Shown: positions 49,194 to 59,592 of the stretch, one piece after another
How positions within the stretch are numbered: the stretch's first letter is position 1
How the letters are laid out: every line of letters begins with the position of its first letter
NCBI RefSeq assembly: GCF_002078875.1
Contig: NC_034438.1
Coordinates: 23,077,030 to 23,141,029, forward strand
Source of the DNA: Numida meleagris
Taxonomy: Eukaryota; Chordata; Aves; Galliformes; Numididae
Direction: 5' to 3'
DNA length: 64,000 bases
The notes under the pieces: model-generated
Seen by the model: only the letters and a program-made list of their open reading frames with translations
Told to the model about the DNA's origin: nothing
Database searches by the model: none
Program-made: the position numbers and the translations under genes

Positions 49194-49548
49194 CCAAAGC
49201 TTGGCATTTGGAAAGTTTTGCCAAATACAGGGGCAAGCATTCAAGATGAATCTCCTACAAGGTCAGATGCAGTGCCTGCACAGGGCACAAAGGGCTTCAG
49301 GAGAGGACAGCTTGCTGCAGAGTCTCCAACAGCACTGCTTGGCAGCTCTGACCCAGCTGCATGCATGTTACAGCTGGCCCCTGGGCACATCCACAGGAGA
49401 ACCAGCTCTAAGAGTTTCTCATATCTGCTTTCCAGCAAAACCTTCCTTCTAGGGGAGCTGCAGAGGAATCTAGATTTTGCAACAGCGATGATATTGTCTC
49501 AAGTCATGCTGTTTTCACAGCTCCAGTTCAGATGAGATCATGATCAGC

Positions 49549-50033
49549 ACAAGAAAGTTGTGGAGGTCTTGGAATGGGTCCAGAGGAGGGCCACTAAGAT
49601 GATCAGAGGGCTGGAGCACCTCTCCTATGAAGAAAGGTTGAGGCAACTGGGCTTGTTTAGCTTGGAGAAGAGAAGGCTCCAGGGAGACCTCACTGTGGCC
49701 TTCCAATACTTGAAGGGAGTGTATAAACAGGAGGGGGAGCAACTGTTTACATGGGTGGACAGTGATAGGACAAGGGGGAATGGTTTTAAACTGAGACAGG
49801 GGAGATTCGGGTTAGATATTAGGAGGAAGGTTTTCACTTGGAGGGTGGTGACACACTGGAACAGGTTGCCCAAGGAGGTTGTGGATGCTCCATCCCTGGA
49901 GGCATTCAAGGCCAGGCTGGATGTGGCTCTGGGCAGCCTGGTCTAGTGGTTGGCAACCCTGCACACAGGGGGGGTTGAAACTAGATGATCATTATGATCC
50001 TTTTCAACCCAGGCTATTCTATGATTCTGTGAT
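49549..50033 (+). mobile_element. CR1 3' fragment with octamer end
   Basis: A sense CR1 copy truncated at its 5' side within the C-terminal part of ORF2. It runs through the ORF2 stop and a 3' UTR (GGTTGAAACTAGATGATCAT, ATCCTTTTCAACCCAGGC) to ATTCTATGATTCTGTGATT. The 3' UTR differs from that of the copy at 53161-54421, so the two belong to different CR1 subtypes. Its coding part is well kept, suggesting moderate age. Confidence 0.92.
49560..49946 (+). pseudogene. C-terminal fragment of CR1 ORF2
   Basis: 128 codons remain open to a stop at the usual place, but the start is only an in-frame codon inside a larger protein. Visible family landmarks are [61 protein letters not shown] and [15 protein letters not shown]. 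This is the region after the reverse-transcriptase core and carries no catalytic motif. It is the best-kept short CR1 tail in the window. Confidence 0.9.
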
Positions 50034-53000
50034 TATCCAAAATGATGGTTCAGTCCAGTTTAATTTTTTGGCCTGTTCTTGCTGTGCTGCTCCACAGGAA
50101 AGATGGGACACTTTCTTCTACTCTTACTCGTGTGCCATCTTGACAGGTCAGGGAATATCCAAACAAAAGTGATTCCAGGAGCAAGGACCCAAAATGATCT
50201 GTTTGGCCTGCTCATTTACTTACTTTTGACCTGAAAAGGACTATACTACGCCAGTGTGAGAGGAAAAGTGGCTGGAAAACATAACTGAAAATTAAATGCA
50301 ACCAAACAGGGTATTTCTGGAGTTTATCCTATGCAAAACATTCAACAAATCTGTCAGTTATTATTGTAGGCAGTGAAATGAAGTCTAAGAGAAAAAAAAA
50401 AAAAAAACAGCTTACTTTGGTAAAGATGGCATTCACTGAACATGATTAATACATTTTACTTACAGTTTCAGAATCACAGGAGCCTGCTGTGCAAGAGGTG
50501 CCAAGCTTGATGAATTGCATGTGTTATGGTCACTATTCATCCAGCAGTGCTTGCAGATGGGCAGGGTGCTTGATGTGCATGCAACTGCTAACAAGAGCAT
50601 CAGTGTCTCCTGATCTTTTCTCTGTTGAAATGAAAAATAAATAAATCTCCTGAAACAACTTCTGTGTAGGAAGAATACAAGATTTTATAAGGAAATAATA
50701 TTGCCATTAAAAAAAATTTATATATAATGTAAAATGATAAATCTGCAAAACAGATTTTTTTTGTATTAGTGGAGATCTGAAGGTCAGTAATGGATAGCAG
50801 TCATTGAAAAACTTTTCAGTACATGAAGTGGTGCTTCATTAAAAGCAAAACAAAGCCCTATTGGAGAAGGAAACTGGCTGCAGTGGTGATAGTGTTGCCT
50901 TTTGGCTCTCTACCTGCATGTTTTTGTCCTCTCCACATTTAGGTAGTCCATTTTTCTTTCCTCTCTTGATGCTTTAGGCCAATCTCATAATATTATCATT
51001 CAGCAGTAAGAGATCATAGGCTAACTATTTTGAAAAAGAAACAAACAAACAAACAAAAAACCATATTTACTCAATACATTATATCCCAAATAGTTTTGAT
51101 TGTTTATTAGCTTTATCTGAAGAGTTAATTCTAAGGTCTTAACATAACCAAATAAGCAAATCTAATAGAAGAGCTGCATAGTCTGACAGAAATTGAAGCC
51201 AGTATTAGAGGTAATGATCAACCTGAAGGATTGTGGTTTTACAGCCTAAATCAAAGCAGCAGTTTTAAAAAGTGCACCTGGAGAATTCGATGAGTTTTCT
51301 AAGAGAGATATGTGCAAAGTAGGAAGCTTGTTCTTGGACAGAATTGACTTATGTGTTGAGTAAAACATTGTGAGGAGGATTACATGCAAATACTGCCGCT
51401 GTGTGACAGTAAAAGACTCTTGTGAATTAGTGAGATAAGGGTATGAGTAAAATTCTGTTGTTTTAAGTAAGCATCAGGTCTTGATGTTCTTCTTTTCTCT
51501 CCATATTATAAATGCCATTACCAATACATCAAGATCTACTTAATTTTGTCCTTGATGAAATGACTTGGTTTTCTAGAAAAAGTATTTATTAGAAAATGGA
51601 ATATAAAATTTGAGTTGCACCTCTGTGTTTTAAAGAAGCAACTAATGCTACGAATTGCCATTATCAGTTTCAAAATGCAGTACTTTTGAATTGTTTTGAA
51701 ACTGCAAGCTATATGATAGGCAGTGGCTAGACCTGCCTCTTGTACTGTGTAAGTACTTTGCACTTTCAATTTTGCACTGACTTCTATGTTTACACAGGGC
51801 TGGAAATGTAACAAGGTGCTCTAACATCAATCATATATTTAAAGATCATTTTAACAATCCAGGTAGGGGGATGAAACTTACAGTGCAGACAGATTTTCTT
51901 AAAACTGATGGGATCCAGGGATCTAAGAAATAGATGTCTGTCCATGAGTTGGGAGCTCTTCAGATATGTAGGTTTGATCTTGATTTATTTGCATTTCTCA
52001 AGGGGAAACACAGTCTTGAACTTCACTCCTTTTGGTAATGATACAATCAGATGCTGTGTTTACACTAGTTTGTAGGCTGTGCTTGCTTTCAAGAGGATTA
52101 ATCTGTGAAACCTTTGAAAAGAAAACTCAATGCACAAAAAGGCAATCTGTCCTGAAGTCCACTCCCTAATATATTATCAGACCTTGTCAAATATCTGCTA
52201 TCATCTTATAGCAAAATACGCGTGTGGGCAGAAGCATCTCCTATATGTGTTATGGCTGAGGTTATATTCCGCACTCGAGTACAATTAGAGAGAAGTTCAG
52301 GCTAGTTGTAGAGGTAAGTCCGTCTCTTTGCGAATTAATTTGTATTTCCCTACAGAATGAACAGACTGCTGTGTAATATTGCAATGGGAGTTATTTATTT
52401 CTGTAGTGAATATGGTAGGAAAAAAAGCTGCAGTGTAATAACAAAGCTATTTCTCAGTGATTAGGAAAATAAAAGTTACTGCTGGAGACACAATCATTTC
52501 ATTTGATATCATTTCTCATAGGTCTTAATTAGTGGAAAATGAGGGGTACCTTTGCAGGCAGCAAGTCCAGGCAGGAGATTCAAAATGAATTCTCAAATAA
52601 TTGAGGGTTGTGTTTGAGAGGTGACAAGAAAGGCACAACGCATGACACTGGGGAGCATGTCAAACCACTGGTAGGTTCAGGATTTGCAATATCAGCATTC
52701 AGGTTCAGTTCCCAGTGGGTATATGAATGAGAAACATGTCATCTGGAAAACAAGGGTGGCTACAATGCCTTTTTCCTTTTATTTTTTTACTGTGTATCTG
52801 GAAGGCAAGAAGGTGTAGCCTTGCCTTACACATGTGCATATTCACACACAGCTCCAGTTTTAGTTCTCAGAACATCAGCTGCAGAGAGAGATGGTGGAGC
52901 ATTTTCGGAGAAAGTACAGTTGAGTAGCGTGCACATGTTTTAGTATCTAGTCCTTTTCAGCTTTTGAAAAATTCTTTAGTTACTGATTTTCAGAGTTGTA

Positions 53001-53160
53001 TGCATTTTTGAGGATAGGGAAGGATTAGTATGAGTCCCTAGTTTAATTACTCATAATGCGCAAAGTAAGATAGAAATGTACGTGACTCAACTCTCAGAAG
53101 TATGTCCAATCCTGATTTTAGCATTGAATCCATTTGCTAAAATAAATCATTAGATTCCTC
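50034..53160. other. Unique AT-rich DNA
   Basis: About 3.1 kb with no gene or interspersed repeat recognised. An A18 tract lies near 50390-50407 and an AAAC repeat near 51038-51060. Confidence 0.6.
51038..51060 (+). repeat. (AAAC)n simple repeat
   Basis: Four AAAC units ending in A6. Confidence 0.9.
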
Positions 53161-54341
53161 AGGCTCAGCCAGCATGGGTTTGTGAAGGGCAGGTCCTGCT
53201 TGACCAACCTGATCTCCTTCTATGATCGAGTGACCCGCCTGGTGGATGAGGAAGAGGCTGGTGATGTGGTCTACCTACACTTCAGCAAAACCTTTGACAC
53301 TGTCTCCCACAGTATTCTCCTGGAGAAACTGGCAGCCCGTGGCTTGGACAGGTACACTCTTTGCTGGGTAAGGAGCTGGCTGGAGGGCCGGGCCCTGAGA
53401 GTGGTGGTGAATGGAGTTAAATCCAGCTGGCGACCGGTCACGAGTGGTGTTTTCCCCAGGGGTTGGTGCTGGGGCCTGTCCTCTTCAATATCTTTATTGG
53501 TGACCTGGATGAGGGCATTGAGAGCACCCTCAGTAAGTTTGCAGATGACATCAAGCTGGCAGGAAGTGTTGATCTGCCTGGGGGTAGAGAGGCCCTACAG
53601 AGAGATCTCGACAGGCTGGATCTCTGGGCTGAAGCCAACGGGATGAGGTTCAACAAGACCAAGTGCCAGGTAATGCACTTTGGCCACAACAACCCCAGGC
53701 AGCGCTACAGGCTTGGGGCAGAGTGGCTGGAAGTTTGTGTGGAGGAAACGGACCTAGGGGTACTGGTCGACGCTCGGCTGAGCATGAGCCAGCAGTGTGC
53801 CCAGGTGGCCAAGAAGACCAATGGCATCCTGGCTTGTATCAGAAATAGTGTTGCCAGTAGGAGTAGGGAAGTCATTGTCCTTCTGTACTCAGCCCTGGTG
53901 AGGCCCCACCTTGAGTACTGTGTCCAGTTTTGGGCCCCTCACTGCAAGAAAGACGTGGAGGCCCTGGAGCATGTTCAGAGGAGGGCAACGAAGCTGGTGA
54001 GGGGTCTGGAGCACAGGCCTTATGAGGAGCGGCTGAAGGAGCTGGGATTGTTCAGTCTGGAGAAGAGGAGGCTCAGGGGAGACCTCATCACTCTCTGTAA
54101 CTACCTGAAGGGAGGTTGTAGTGAGCTGGGAGTCGGCCTCTTCTCTCTTGTAACTAGTGACAGGACGAGGGGGAATGGCCTCAAGTTGCACCAGAGGAGA
54201 TTTAGGCTGGACATTAGGAAATACTACTTTTCTGAAAGAGTGGTCAGGCGCTGGAATGGGCTGCCCAGGGAGGTGGTGGAGTCACCATCCCTGGAGGTGT
54301 TCAAGAAACATTTAGATATAGCGTTGGGAGACATAGTTTAG
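53161..54341 (+). pseudogene. CR1 ORF2 reverse-transcriptase fragment, frameshifted
   Basis: Two frames together give the palm to C-terminus of the CR1 polymerase. The first (to about 53450) has GRSCLTNLISFYD and motif A as YLHFSKTFDTV, where the normal catalytic Asp is His (codon 53278-53280). The second (about 53460-54341, about 292 codons) has [15 protein letters not shown], an intact FADDIKL box, [57 protein letters not shown] and [16 protein letters not shown] before its stop. The frames join at the T run 53450-53453, which has two extra bases relative to the usual GGTGTTCCCCAG. Either lesion alone would disable it. Confidence 0.92.
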
Positions 54342-54421
54342 TGGGGTTGTTGGTGGTAGGTGGATGGTTGGACTAGGTGATCTTGTAGGTCTTTTCCAAC
54401 CTAGCTAATACTATGTTTCTA
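53161..54421 (+). mobile_element. CR1 LINE, best-preserved copy, 5'-truncated
   Basis: About 1.26 kb in sense orientation. It starts inside the reverse transcriptase (GGCTCAGCCAGCATGGGTTT, GTGAAGGGCAGGTCCTGCTT), covers the rest of ORF2, and has a short 3' UTR with ATGGTTGGACTAGGTGATCT, GTAGGTCTTTTCCAACCTAG. The terminal octamers are decayed to CTATGTTTCTAG. High GC against AT-rich flanks makes its borders sharp. The UTR type differs from the copies at 36 kb and 49.5 kb. It has the longest open CR1 frame of the window and is probably the most recent insertion, yet it is already inactive. Confidence 0.95.
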
Positions 54422-57041
54422 GTTCTTCACTTTAAAATGGTTTTATAGAATTTGAATTACTAGTCAAGATTTTTCCTATCTCTTTGCTGTGAGATTCCAT
54501 TTTAAGAGGAATTGCGTATTTCATTCTTTTATTAATTAATTATATATGCAATACTACAAACATCTTATTTCTTTTCTTCACTCTCAACTGTGGTTAAATA
54601 GTTAGCTATTAACTGCACTTATAGCTCACGTTTAGTAGATGTTTGCAGAGATCTCATATCTGTATTTCTGTAAGTACTTTGCCTTTTCCTGGACTAGATA
54701 AAACTATCTTCACTCATTTTTTTCATGTTAATTGTTGTTTACTGTTGCATGTGATGTCCAGATACTCAGATGTCTGCACACAAAGGTGTGCACAGTTGTA
54801 TGCCAGCTCTGATCCATTGTGACCCTTTCAGTTCCCTTGCATCACCACCGGTTCTTCTCAGCTCCTGCATAACCAGAATTCAATGTTTGCTCAAGAAGGG
54901 CATTTCTGGCACATATTCCAGTTTGTACATTTTACTGTGCTAAGGCGCTCGAGCATATTGATTTTTAGGAGGATGTTTTGTTTTCAATTTGAACGAAGAG
55001 GAAATTAAATGAATACGTACATTTTGAAATATGACAGGTGCATCATAGGTGTGCCAGCTCCTGGTTTCATTGGTGAGTGAACAGATGGTGGTTTTCTGAA
55101 GGGAATGACGCAGACGGTTGCTTACAGGAATAAGCAGCGAGTCATGCTGAAACAACCTGAGTTTTACTGGGCGGTCTTCAAGCTGTAGGTCTTATCTCAG
55201 CAGAACTGCCCATCCCATGGTGTTTGCCACAGTGGCAGGTTCATAACCATTGCTATCACTCTGCTAAGTGTCCACAGTGGGGAAGGGAATACCGCACCAT
55301 CATCCTTTTGAGAGTTAATTAGAGCTTGTTTGTCCAAAACAGCTTATCTTCCCTTCAGTTTGAGAGACTGTCCCTTCCTAAACAGTCTTTGTGTCTTTGA
55401 TCTCTTGTGTTTACAAGGATTTTCCTGTCATAGTATTGTCTTTTTAGTAACCAGTTCTCTGGAGCTTTCTGAAAAGTGGCATAATAGAGTCATTCTTTCC
55501 TTTCCTGTGTGTTTTTCTCACCAGTCTCTTATTAAACAATAACCAATGTATTTCTATAGTAAATATCATAATGAAATATTCATAAATTATCAAGAGCATT
55601 TCCAAGTCTGTCACAGTGAATTTGTGGGACTGAATTACTTTTTACAACAAGCACATATTCCAAGTATTTTTGGGCCAGTGCTCTTGCTCATGCACACATT
55701 ATTAACTATTTAAACAGTGAAAGCCTGGCTTCCTTTTAAGGTAAAAATTCTTAGCACAAAAATAGCAAGGTTTTGTTTGCTACCAAATATTAGTGGTACT
55801 TTCCTTCTGACTTTTCATTTTTGTCCCAAACACTCTTTCTCCACCCCCGCCTCAAATTCCGTTAGAAGCTATACTTAAGAGATGCTACAAGAAGAGATTA
55901 TACCCCAATATTTGAGTCTTCATGATGGGTGTAATATTGTAGGTGACCAAAAAAGGGTGCTGCAGATGAGATGCTTACAATGTTGAGACTTCAGTGACCT
56001 AGTGGGAAAGTAAGAAAGGAAACTCATGATTCCACTCCCAGTTGGTGAATTCCTGAGCAGTTAGACTATCAGTAACTGTAGCCAAGATTGCTCCCTTAGT
56101 GATGATTTTTTATGTGATGTGTAATTTTCTCTTGAGATACAATAGAAATACTACACATTAGCTTTTATTTGCCTCATAAGTTTTAATAAATTTTGGAATT
56201 ACAGAAGATCTTGAGTAAGTTTTCAAAACATAATGTAATGGCTGAAGGTTTAAAGACTTTTGTAAATAAATATGAAGCAATGGAACAAATCCCCTGCTTG
56301 AGAATTTGCAGCTTAGGAGAGATGCTGGAAATCCAAGTTAGCTTGATCTCCTCTCAGTGTGGGAGCAGTATGCAAAGTTTTGTCTGGATGAGAAAAGAGG
56401 GAAATGAGTCCTGTGTTTAAATCTCCCCTGCAGATGGTCTGAAAATTTGGAACCTCTTGTACTTTTAGTTACTTTTCAGTGATGTATTGGCCCCGTTAAA
56501 GTCAGTGGGAGTCCTGCTGCAGATTTTAATGAGGACAGAAAGAGAATGGTGCATTTTGACTGGTTTTTTTTTAAGTTGAAATAATTTTCATATTCATTTC
56601 TTCTACAGTGACGTATTTGAGATGCAAATCCACCTGTAATTAGATAGCATTTTCTGTAGCATGATAGGAGGGAACTTGTTTGCAGGATGGGATGAAATAA
56701 CTTTGCACTGCATCAGAACAAAAATAGTTACTGTTGGGGATTTATTTACTTTTTAACCTGTTGAAATACATAAAATGTGGACATTTTGGCATGTGAGTAA
56801 TTAAACAGTTCAGTTGAAGATTTCATGTCTACAAGCTCTGTCTTTGGTAGGAAATAAATAGAGCATATGAAATAAATAGAGCATAATTCAAATGAAATAC
56901 AAGGAAATAACAAATTCATAATGATACTTCAGTGAATTTTAACTAATTTGCAAAATATTTTAATAGTGTTTCACATCTTACATTATGTCAGCATGACTAA
57001 GACAACAGGTATTGTAAATCTGCATTCCCTGTTAGAAGTGA
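54422..57041. other. Unique AT-rich DNA
   Basis: No gene or transposon recognised. An 18-bp tandem duplication lies at 56851-56886. Confidence 0.6.
56851..56886 (+). repeat. 18-bp tandem duplication
   Basis: GAAATAAATAGAGCATAT is followed directly by GAAATAAATAGAGCATAA, two units differing only in the last base. Confidence 0.9.
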
Positions 57042-59592
57042 AACATAGAATGCCTTGGATTGGAAAGGACCTCAAGGATCATCAAGTTCCAACCCCACTG
57101 CCACAGGAAGGGTTGCCAAGCACTAGATCAGGTACTAGACAGATTGCCCAGGCCCCCAGCCTGGCCTTAAGCACCTCTGGGAATGGGGCATCCACAACCT
57201 CTCTGGGCAACCTGTTCCAGCACCTCACCACTCTCTCGGTAAAAAACATCTCCCTGACATCTAATCTAAATCTCCCTTCCTTTAGTTTAAAACCATTCAT
57301 CCTTGTCCTATCACTATGTACCCTTGTAAAAAGTTGATTTTCCTTGTTTTTATAAACTCCCTTTAAATATTGGAAGGCTGCAATGAGGTTTCTCCGCAAC
57401 CTTCTCTTTTCCAGGCCGAACAAACCCAGTTCCTTCAGCCTATCTTCATAGGAAAAAGATGCTCCAGCCCTTGGATCATCTTTGTGGCCCTCCTCTGGAC
57501 CCTCTTCAGAAGCTCCACATCTTTCCTGCACTGGGGACCCCAGACTTGGATGCAGTGCTCCAACTGGAGCCTCACAAGGGCAGAGAGAGGGGACAATCAC
57601 CTCCCTGTCCCTGCTGGCCACCACTCTTTTGATGGATCCCAGGATACCATTGGCCTTCTGGGCTGCAAGCACACCCTGCTGGCTCATCTTAAGTTTTTTA
57701 TCAAGCAGGACCCCTAAGTCCTTCTCAGCAGGGCTACTCTCAAGGAGTTCTTTTCCCAGTTTTATACATAACTGGGATTACCTTGACCTGAGTGCAAAGC
57801 CTTGCGCTCTGCTTTGTTGAACCTCATCAACCTCACATGGGCCCACCTTTTGATTTTATCAAAGTCCCTCTGGATGACATCCCTTCCTTCTGCTGTATCA
57901 ACCACACCGCTCAGCTTGGTGTCATCAGCAAACTTGCTAAGGGTGCACTCAATCCCATCATCTGCGTCATTGATTAAGATGTTAAAGAGTACTAGTTCCA
58001 AGACAGACCCCGGGGAGTCACTGCTTGTTACCAGCTTCCATCTGGACATAGAGCCATCGACCACAACCCTCTGGCTACAACCTTCCAACCAATTCCTCAT
58101 CCTCCAAATAGTCCCCCCTTCAAATCCATATCTCTCCAATTTAGAGGTAAGGATGTGGTAGGGGACCATGTCAGAGGACTTGCAGAAGTTGAGGCAGATG
58201 ACATTAGTGGTATTCCCTTTGTCCGCCAATGCTGTCACTCCATCATAGAAGGCCATCAGATTGGTCAGGCACAACCTTCCCTTGGTGAAGGCATGTTGGC
58301 TGTCACCAGTCACCCACTTGTCCCTTATTTGCCTTAACATGTCATCCAGGAGGATGTGTTCTGTATGTTCCCATGCACAGAGGTGAGGCTTACTGTCTTG
58401 TAGTTTCTCGGGTTCTCCTTCGTCTCTTTCTTGTACATGGGAGTGATGTTTCCCTTTTTCCAGTCCCCAGGGACTTCACCTGACAGCTGTGACTTTTCAG
58501 ATATGATGGAGAGCAGCTCAGCAGCCACATCAGCTAGCTCCCTTAGGACCCTGGGATGCATGTCATCCAGCCCTGTGGACTTGTACACATTCAATCTCAT
58601 GAGCTGGTCTCAGACTTGCTCTGCCCTTGCAGTGGGGGGGAAGTTTGCTCCCCTATTCCCACCTAGAGGTTCAGGGATGTGAGAATCATGGCTGCCATTG
58701 AAGACTTAGGTGAAGAACTCTTTGAATACCTCAGCCTTCTCCAATCTGTTGTAGCCAGTTTTCCTTTCTCATTTAGCAGGGGAGGTATGCTTTCTTTGGC
58801 CTGCCTCTTCTGACCTATGTACCAGTAGAATCCCTATTTGTTTTTAGCATCTCTCGCCAAGTTCAGTTTTGTCTTTGCCTTGGCTTTCTTAATCCTATCT
58901 CTGCAAGCCCAGACAGCATCCCTGTATTCTTCCCAGGTGACACACCCTTGCTTCCACTGCCTGTACTTGCCCTTCTTTTCTCTCAGTTTGACCAGCAGAT
59001 CCTTGCCAAAGCCATGCTGGTTTCCTGCCTCCCCTGCCTGCTTTCTTATTCTGAAGGATGGAAAGCTCTTGCGTTCTTAGAAAGGCATCCTTTAAGAGTA
59101 GCCACCTTTGTTCAACTCCTTTGTCTCTAAGGACTTCTTCCCAGGAGATCTCATCCAACAATTCCTTAAAATACCTGAAGTTTGCTCTCCTGAAGTTCAG
59201 GGTCCTGACTCCACTCTTTGTGAGGCCCACATTCTTCAAGATCACGAACTCAACTAGGACAAGGCCGCTGCAGCCCAAACTGCCTCCAATCTTAATATCT
59301 TTAACAATCTCCTCCACACTGATGAGCACCAGGTTCAGCAACGATTCACCTCTGTTTGGTCTGTTCAATATTTGAGCCAGAAAGTTGTTGTCAGTGGACT
59401 CCAGGAGTCTCCTGGATTGCTCACAGCTCACAATGTTGTCTTGCCAGTGGATATCTGGGTGGTTGAAGTCCTCCATTGGGATGAGAGCCTGTAAGTGCAA
59501 AACTTATTGTAGCTGATGCAGGAAGGCCTCATCAACAAGCTCCTCTTATTCAGGTAGCCTGTAGTAGACCCCGACCATGAGCTGTCCTTTAT
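57042..59592 (-). mobile_element. Long CR1 LINE, 5'-truncated, antisense
   Basis: About 2.55 kb read on the minus strand. Its 3' end is at 57042, where the plus strand reads CATAGAATGCCTTGGATTGG then AAGGACCTCAAGGATCATCA, the antisense CR1 tail. Going up in coordinate there are the ORF2 C-terminus, reverse transcriptase, linker and the second half of the endonuclease, ending near 59592 where the sequence turns AT-rich and unrelated. The upstream endonuclease half and ORF1 are missing. It is the longest copy with a true 3' end in this window. Confidence 0.93.
57082..59580 (-). pseudogene. Broken CR1 ORF2 (part endonuclease + RT)
   Basis: Five frame pieces cover it from high to low coordinates. 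58895-59500 holds endonuclease DFNHPDIHWQDN, then LLESTDNNFLAQ and linker WEEVLRDKGVEQRW. 58334-58600 holds the RT entry with [17 protein letters not shown] and [18 protein letters not shown]. 57762-58340 holds the RT core with [14 protein letters not shown], motif A as [12 protein letters not shown] (the Asp codon is now Asn, 58188-58190) and an intact FADDTKL box near 57920. 57082-57687 holds the C-terminal part with [15 protein letters not shown] and [15 protein letters not shown]. Several frameshifts separate them. The gene product would have reverse-transcribed CR1 RNA at a nicked target site. This copy cannot. Confidence 0.9.

Larger units (their letters stand above)
36501..49548. other. 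Long unique stretch, no gene recognised
   Basis: About 13 kb without supported genes or clear transposons. It includes simple repeats (TTTTG units at 40275-40302, T19 at 42708-42726, A28 at 48241-48268), a GC-richer patch near 42030-42200, and a hairpin at 49158-49193. Frames of 118, 111 and 119 codons at 42627-42983, 47344-47679 and 49176-49535 have no known motif and no supporting splice structure. Confidence 0.5.
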
